From Neostapfia colusana (lineage: Eukaryota > Streptophyta > Magnoliopsida > Poales > Poaceae): a stretch of 64,000 nt of DNA. This document shows, piece by piece, positions 57,252 through 64,000 of this stretch (position 1 is the first letter of the stretch; each line of letters starts with the position of its first letter). Location of the stretch: assembly GCA_030760725.1 (NCBI GenBank), contig JASWHV010000019.1, positions 33,545,944-33,609,943 of the forward strand, given 5' to 3'. A program made the position numbers and the translations under genes. The notes below the pieces were generated by a model. It had not been told where the DNA came from. It made no database searches and was given only the letters and a program-made list of their open reading frames with translations.

Positions 57252-57707
57252 CTACTCAGAGTAGAACTCGACCTCCTGTGGGTCATCCTCCTCTGGTACC
57301 TCTGCTACTGGCTCTGGGTCTACAACCTCCTCTCCCATCTCAGGTTCTCCCATTGCCAGAAGACCCAAGACTACCGGTATGCCCAATACTGGGGGTACGA
57401 GGTCCTGCAACGCGTGCACCTCATCCATTTCCTGGTTGTAGTCTTCTTCCCAGCCTTGCCCTTCCTCAATAGCATCGTCCCGCTCTTGAGTAAGGACCTC
57501 ATTCTGCTGGGTCAGAGCCTGCACCTGTTCTTGCAGCGCCGCGATGTCAACACGTCTTTTCTTTTTCGCCTTCTTCAGACGATGCAACTTCTTATGCTGT
57601 TCGTTCAGTCACTTGATCGTCGGAAGGAGCACATTGCGGAGTGCGCTGTGAGCACTCTTGAAATGGTCTCCACGGCTTGTGCTCTCCTTGAGCTTTGCGG
57701 CGAGGTG
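57252..57707 (-). pseudogene. Element J: ORF1 (coiled-coil protein), N-terminally deleted
   Basis: Same protein as 3-776 in A (KLKESTSRGDHF ... RLKKAKKKRRVDIAALQEQV ... EDDPQEVEFYSE), with a TGA near 57609 (CGA in A). The 5' part is lost at a junction near 57708, where sequence jumps into the interior of an LTR (ttggctatgcatttggg). The reading frame between 57252 and 57587 is open. Confidence 0.75.
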
Positions 57708-60452
57708 CTCCTTGGCTATGCATTTGGGTTTCCAAACAAGACTCTAATGCAAGAATTAATGGTACTCAAAGTAGTTCTCAAAACAATAAAAGTTTGTAAA
57801 AGGGTTAATGCAAACCGAAGCTTGCCTTGCTGCTCTTGGTCGTAGGCTAGCTGCTCTTCCGGAGTAACGAAGTCTAGGACTTCGGGTTCCTCCTCGACCT
57901 TAGCGACTACACGAGATACAAGTATATGTGTTAATTTAAATGCATTTGATTTGAATTAAACTTGTGAACCTTATAAATCTCACTAGACAGACCCACTGAC
58001 CCTGAAATTTTTACTGTTGCTTGGTTACAACCTAAACAGAGACTTGGTCAAGTTTTAGTTGCAGCAAAGATCATTTGAGCCCTCCACAATTAATTATGTA
58101 CTTGACCTCAATTGGAGGCTTTAGGGTGTTCTAGAGATTTTCATGGAGCAAGCCATGACTTCCTGAAAACTATATTTTCAGAGGGTTCTAATGGAGTTGG
58201 TATCACTTAATTTGAAGATTTCTAGCTATAGATATGAGCTAAACAATTTCAGAGAAATTCTGAATATGTTTCCGGACATTTTCTATTTTCTCTGGAACAG
58301 TTTTATTAATCACACCATTAGGTGGATCAAATGAGCTCAAATGGATCTGAAATTTTTATGGTATCTCAGGAATATTTTGTTGAACAGCCCAGAAAGTTTT
58401 CAGAATTTTACTCCAAAGGATTCTCCAGTTAAAATTCCAAAAAAATAAAATTTGAAGAATTAATTCTGAAGAAATAAGGATTTTCATGAAGTGAAACTTG
58501 ATTTGCTGGAAAGTACTCAGAGAGTTGAATCCAACAAAATTTGGTTCACTTGATTAGGATGTTCCTAGCCCAAGTTATGAGGATTTGAAGTTTGAATGGA
58601 ATCTGAAAATCGGGAAAAGTTTAAATCTGCCGGTGGGTCTACCGGGACACGTGTTGGGCACTGGAGCGATGGCACACCGGGGTCCATGGAGTTTTTGCGT
58701 GCCAGCACACTGTATTCGAGCCACAGACCGATCTCGATTTAAAATCCGAGCCGCTGACAGCCGGGACCCACTCTTTCGTCTACCTCTCGACGCCCGCGTT
58801 CGGCCGCCGCGGCACCTCGCCGGAGAGCTCACCGGCAGCCTCTGCGGTGCACCAAACTCCATGATTCTGGCTGCCCTTGCCTAAGTCCACTCGGGGAACA
58901 TGACCCCGGGCTCAGTTCGTCATGAAAACAGCCGGCACATGGTCGGCGACGAGCGGCGGCCTCGGGAGAACTTCGTCCGTGTCGGCCGACCTCCCTAGCA
59001 CCTCAATCGATCGAGCAAACGGTCGGGGAGTATCAGTGGACCTTAGGGAAGGTCGACATGAGCTGGAAGCAGCTCAGGGGAGGTCCGAAGTAAGCCCCCA
59101 CCGTGTGCCCAATGCTTCCCGCAGGATCCACCGTTGGAAAGCCTCGAAATATGTCGTGTACAGGGGTTGTCCGGCTAAAGGTTGTGAAGGAAACATGTGC
59201 GCTACCAGGTCTAGTTTGTGTAGGAGCAGATTGAGACTCTCTAACCCTTCCTAGAGTGTGAATTTGACAGAACCGCACCCGAAGGTCGGTCTGTACCAAG
59301 AAAGGGAAAAATGGAAATTCACTGCCGGCGATCAAGCCCTCGGGCTGTGGCTCGGGGGTGAGCAGCACCGATCACCAACGCTTCCAGGGACGCCTTAGCT
59401 CGAGCGTGACAACCTCTCGATTGGGCTGTCCACGGGAGCCCGAAGTGCGGCGGCTTTAGGTCTCTGAATGGAACTCTCGGTTTAGCCGAGATCAACCGGT
59501 TTCAGCCGATTCCTAGCGACGGGGAAGAAGAAGGAAACTCCCTAGTACCTTGTCATAGCTCTGGAGGGGGTGGATAGGATGTGATCGGGGCTCTCCGATC
59601 AGTTCCGAGCGGTGGAGGGAAGAATCCCGGTTCTGTGTTCTTGCGAGGGGAAAATGGCGAGGGGGCTTCGGCCGAGGAGTGGGGCGCCTTAAGAAGGGCT
59701 TCGAACCAACTTGCGCACATGCGTGGCCATGCAGCTGGTGGTGCGGCGGCCTCCCTCGGTGGCGATCGCTGCTGATACCCGAAGACCCGAGTGAGAAAGT
59801 CTTCAGTCGGTTGAATCATTTCAGTGGCTGACATGCGGGTCCCACTTTCATTTTTAACCCCTGAACTTAACTCCACATCACTGTTGTAAACAGTAAGCCC
59901 TAAAATGCCCATGGTGATTTGAATTATTCACCCCTGAGCCATTTGAATTGGTTAGAATTCAAATTGGGTTTGGTTTGACTAAATTTCAGCACATGTTCAG
60001 TTTGAAATTCAAATAAAGTTTGAATTTGTTACACTTAGCTCATGTCAAGATCAACTCCAAATGGAGTGAAAATGGGTGTGTGAGCTCACAAAAATGTGCT
60101 GAGTAAGAATATGCCTCCCACTTTTCAATTCATGGGATAAAAATAGTTTGAATTTGAATTTGAGTTCGAATCACACTCTTTCTAGCTATACCCAAAAGTA
60201 CCTCAAAAAGGTTTTGAATTTGGGTGAAACTTGGCATGGACATTACTAGCGAAGTGTAGGAGTTTTTCATATGTCCAGCCCCTAGATGATGCATGTGGGA
60301 AATGCCACTTTTGCATTGTGTGAGTTTATTCTCTAATGATCATGTTGATAATGGTCACTTGCTCTTCAAATGTGTTCATCAACTTTCTTCAAATGAGGTG
60401 TGTGTTTGTGGTGATGAACACTTTGGATGTGTCAAAAACTGAGGCCTTTACA
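57708..60452 (-). repeat. Truncated LTR shared by K (as 3' LTR) and J (as 5' LTR)
   Basis: Starts TGTAAAGGCCTCAG at 60452 next to K's PPT and runs left to 57708, where it is cut at the point matching about 45415 of the J LTR and joined to J ORF1. The missing part is the last ~1.3 kb of LTR plus PBS, leader and ORF1 start. Both pol regions have the same orientation, so K-LTR-J-LTR is a tandem chain. The 81-bp exon block survives (57826-57906, open). The open frame 59912-59553 is shared with J LTR (47617-47207) but is GC-rich LTR sequence of doubtful coding value. Confidence 0.82.
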
Positions 60453-60466
60453 TTCCTCCTCCCTTA
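60453..60466 (-). other. Polypurine tract of element K
   Basis: ttcctcctccctta on the plus strand, purine-rich on the coding strand, next to the LTR start. Confidence 0.8.
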
Positions 60467-60525
60467 AAAGGATCTCGTCCCGAGATTATAAGGTGAAAAT
60501 GAGAGAGAGAGAGGACGGTGAAAAA

Positions 60526-63088
60526 TTACCGGATATGCGACGTGAAAAAGTCGGGGTAGTTAGCACGAAGAAATCCTTCGCTCTCCCATGTTGCTTCATC
60601 CACAGAGTGATTACTCCATAGATCTTTGTAGAACCACAACGTACGGTTGCGTGTGGTTCGGACCTTCTCGTCAATGATCTGAACCGGTTCCTCCCGATAG
60701 GTGAGATCCGGTTTCAGTTCTTCAATGTCCTCCAGCTGAACGGTAGTTGATAGCTTGAGACACATCCTCAGCTGGGAAATATGAAAGACGTCGTGCACAC
60801 CGGAAAGTGCTTCTGGTAATTTCAGCCGGTATGCTACTGATCCACATCTTTCGGTAATCTGAAATGGACCGATGAATCGGGGTGCCAACTTTCCTCTCAC
60901 CCCAAATCTGTTTACGCCCTTCATTGGAGACACACGTAGGTATACGTGATCCCCGACTTTGAAGTGTAATGGATGTCTTCTCCGGTCCATGTATTGTTTC
61001 TGTCGGGATTGTGTGGCTTTTAGGTTCGCTTGAATCAGTCGAACCTTTTCCTCCGTGTTGTTCACAAGATCAATCCCGAAGGTAACCCTTTCGCCAGACT
61101 CACACCAATTCAGTGGTGTGCGGCATTTCCTCCCGTATAGCGCCTTGTAAGGCGCCATCTTGATGCTGGCTTGGTACCTATTGTTGTACGAGAACTCGGC
61201 CAACGGCAAGTGATCATCCCAATTCTTGTTGTGGTTGATAGCGCAAGCTCGTAGCATGTCCTCTACAATCTGATTTACCCGCTCGGTTTGCCCATCCGTC
61301 TGTGGGTGGTATGCTGAACTACGGATCAGCTTCGTCCCCAACGCAGCGTGTAGCTGCTCCCAAAAACGGGACACAAATAAAGTGCCCCGGTCCGATACAA
61401 TGGTACGGGGTACGCCATACAAGCATAGGATCCGTGAGATGTACAGTTCAGCATACTTCTTGGCGTTGTAGTTGGTGTTGACCGGGATGAAATGGGCAAC
61501 TTTGGTGAGCCGGTCGATGATCACCCACGCAGAATCATGCTTCTGAAAAGTGGTGGGTAAACCGACAATGAAGTCCATGCTCACATCCTCCCACTTCCAG
61601 GCAGGAACGCCCAGTGGTTGTAGCGGTCCCGGTTTCCGCATATGATCTGCCTTCACCCTTCGACATGTGTCACACTCGGACACGTACTTTGCTATTTCCC
61701 GCTTCATCCGTGTCCACCAAAACTTGTTTCTGAGTTCTTGATACATTTTGTTGCTGCCGGGGTGAATAGAAAATTTTGATAAGTGAGCCTCATCAAAAAT
61801 TTTCTTCCGTAACTCTGGGTTACCGTGTACGACGATCCGGTCCTTGAACCATAGGACGCCGTCTCCATCTTTCCGGAAACATTTCTGCTCCCCACTGTCT
61901 ATGCGTCTCCGCAAATGTGACATGCCCTTGTCATTCTTCTGGGCTGCCGCTATTTCTTCACGGATGGTGGGGATCAAAGCTAAGTTGTAGAGAGCTCCAT
62001 GTGGAATCACATGCAGTGGTGGCTCGCTCTCTTCCAACGGTGTGATGGTTAAATTATTGACGTGTGACTTGCGGCTCAGCGCATCTGCCACTATGTTTGC
62101 TTTGCCGGGGTGATAATGGATTTCTATTTCGTAATCCTTTATCAACTCTAACCATCTTCGCTGCCTCATGTTCAGCTCCTTCTGAGTGAATATGTACTTG
62201 AGGCTCTTTTGTTCGGTATATAGATGTATGAGGTTACCGAGTAGGTAGTGCCTCCACATTTTAAGTGCAAGTACCACGGCAGCGAGCTCCAAGTCATGAG
62301 TTGGATAATTCTGCAAATGGTTTCTGAGCTGCCGTGATCCATACGCGACCACTCGTCGGTCTTGCATCAGCACACATCGGAGCCCAATGCCGGATGCATC
62401 GCAGTACACATCGAACGGTTTTGTTGTGTCTGGCTGCGCCAAAACCGGTGCTGATGTTAGGTGCTTCACTAATGCCTTGAATGCGCTTCACATGCTGTGC
62501 TCCAAACATATTTGGTAGCCTTCTTCAGCAGCTCCGTCATAGGCTTGGCAATCTTCGAGAAGTTCGGAATGAACCTCCGATAATATCCCGCGAGTCCGAG
62601 GAAACTCCGTACCTCATGAACAGTTCTCGGGGATTTCCAATTCAGCACTTGTGTGATCTTGCTCGGGTCTACAGCGATGCCCTCCGCTGAGATGATATGT
62701 CCAAGAAAAGGCACTTGCGATATCCAGAACTCGCATTTGCTGAATTTTGTGTATAGCTTGTGATCCCGCAGCCATTGCAAGACTATACGCAGATGCTTCT
62801 TGTGATCTTCCTCCGACTTGGAATATACCAGTATGTCATCGATGAAGACCACGACAAACTTGTCCAGCTCCGGCATGAATACCGAGTTCATTAGATACAT
62901 GAAGTGAGCTGGAGCGTTGGTGAGGCCGAAGGACATGACCAGGTACTCATAAAGTCCGTACCTCGTCGAAAAAGCTGTCTTCGGAATGTTCTCAGCCCGT
63001 AACTTAATCTGATGGTACCCGGATCTTAAGTCCATCTTCAAAAAGATCTTTGCTTCGACCAACTGATCAAACGACATGTCGATCCATG
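60526..63088 (-). pseudogene. pol: Element K: RT, RNase H, integrase, chromodomain (truncated, one frameshift)
   Basis: RT from WIDMSFDQLVEAKIF (cut by the insertion at 63089) through MDLRSGYHQI and FIDDILVYS. A one-base loss near 62482 (gaatgcgcttc versus gaatgctgcttc in J) shifts the frame at the start of RNase H. Then VYCDASGIGL, ADALSRKS, HLSKFSIHPGSNKMY ... CDTC, MDFIVGLP, DRGTLF, AYHPQTDGQTERVNQ, and chromodomain TLWFYKDLWSNHSVDEATW ending at FFTSHIR, stop 60528-60526. No nonsense codon within 60526-62469. Same family as A and J. Confidence 0.92.
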
Positions 63089-64000
63089 TGTAGGATCGAA
63101 GAGCACGTGAAAAGCTACCAGAGGGGGGTGAATGGTAGATTAAAACTTTTCGCAGCGGAAACAACAAAAACCCCTCAGCAAAAAATCAATCAGTTAAAGA
63201 AACCGTGTGTGCAAGTGTTTTCAAACGTGTTCAACCGTGACAAATCAAGTAGAGAGGTAAAGAATCATGTCACGGATCTAATGCAACAAGAATCACTTGA
63301 AAACACGAAGTAAAACTTGAGATACGATCAAAACATTAAACGAAGATCAATCTGTTCTACCCGATATAAAACAGATCTGCAACGCTGCAAAGAAACTCGT
63401 GTATCTCAAAAACTACAGATCCAAAGCTCGTTAAAATTTCACAGATGATAGATAATTTAGTTGTGAAGACAACCCAAAAAGAATCACGTCAATCGGATCT
63501 GTAAAACTCGAGTTATGAATGAAACACCGAAGCAACGTCGGTCTGTCCAGAAACTCGGCGAGAAAGACTTGACGAAAAACAAGTCGGACGAACAAGGCAC
63601 AAAAGCTCCTCGAAACTATGAACTTTATTCAATAGAAACACAAGTGGAACAGCCCAAAGTTCTCTGCCCATGAGAGCTCTGGCCTCCCTTGCTTTTATAG
63701 CCAGCGCTCAGGCTAAACAATCCAATCTAGGACTCCTACTCCTAATTGGACTCGTATCCTAACTTACCATAACTGCTCAGGACTCTCCTATTCGCAGATA
63801 GAAGCAATCGTGAGACTTCCAAACACCTTATGAACGTCCTAAACATTCCTAAAACAACTCAACTTCGTGCCTAGCATGAAATCCTATCATAACCAACTCA
63901 AATCTTCCATATTTGAGCCATATCCGACTCAGACTCAGCCTGAGTACGCAATCCAGCCGGTTGGACCTTTCCGACCAATTCTTTACGTCCACTTCTCTTC
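63089..64000 (-). mobile_element. Copia-like LTR (minus), 3' LTR or solo LTR, continues beyond window
   Basis: The edge at 63089 (tgtaggatcg) reads, on the minus strand, ...ccattcacccccctctgg ... cgatcctaca, an LTR 3' end that I recall from grass Copia elements. A TATA box CTATAAAAG on the minus strand lies at 63700-63692. No PBS follows at 63088, so this is a 3' or solo LTR. Flank ccatg (63084-63088) is the predicted TSD. The family is not certain. Confidence 0.6.

Overview
The window is plant repeat DNA, almost certainly from a grass (Poaceae) pericentromeric or other heterochromatic block. Every recognisable coding domain belongs to Ty3/gypsy LTR retrotransposons: mostly long-LTR chromoviruses of the Tekay/Del type, with a canonical C-terminal chromodomain and LTRs of 3-4.2 kb, plus one CRM-like (centromeric-type) chromovirus. 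There is also part of a grass 'putative gypsy type transposon' (PF04195-like) gene unit, a truncated LINE and the edge of a Copia-like LTR. I see no ordinary host gene, tRNA or rRNA. Species cannot be assigned from sequence alone. || Layout, reconstructed from LTR ends, target-site duplications (TSDs) and interrupted reading frames. 1-9598: element A (+), internal region and 3' LTR, inserted into 9599-11430, a minus-strand LTR of element B. B sits in the RNase H region of element C (+; 11431-13164 internal, 3' LTR 13165-19114). C's LTR is split by solo LTR D (14102-17120, TSD agttg). C lies in the LTR of element F (19115 to about 25930), which carries three copies of a 2-kb segment and a 259-bp LINE fragment. 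25930-26892 plus 33595-35591 is unit E (PF04195-like), split by a complete young CRM-like element (26893-33589, TSD cagtg). 35592-44118 is element G (-), split by solo LTR H (42088-43155, TSD aagac). 44119-63088 is a minus-strand chain of two elements, J and K, sharing one truncated LTR and inserted in G. J is split by solo LTR I (51519-55742, TSD cggca), and K by a minus-strand Copia-like LTR from 63089. || All gag-pol frames are broken by nonsense changes (several look like CGA to TGA decay), single-base indels or insertions, so nothing here looks autonomous. || The most unusual signal lies inside the long LTRs. Divergent families share a gene-like module: U3 (in C and D with tandem G-box arrays), a TATA box, a small acidic exon starting and ending in phase 1, a GC-AG intron of 1.1-1.3 kb, a last exon with a stop codon, and a TGTAATAAA-type poly(A) signal. 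The intron and last exon carry several stem-loops whose arms change sequence between families while keeping pairing, around invariant loop motifs. An upstream coiled-coil ORF precedes gag in this lineage, and gag's ATG directly follows a splice-acceptor-like site. These suggest spliced, structured RNAs made by LTRs, including solo LTRs.
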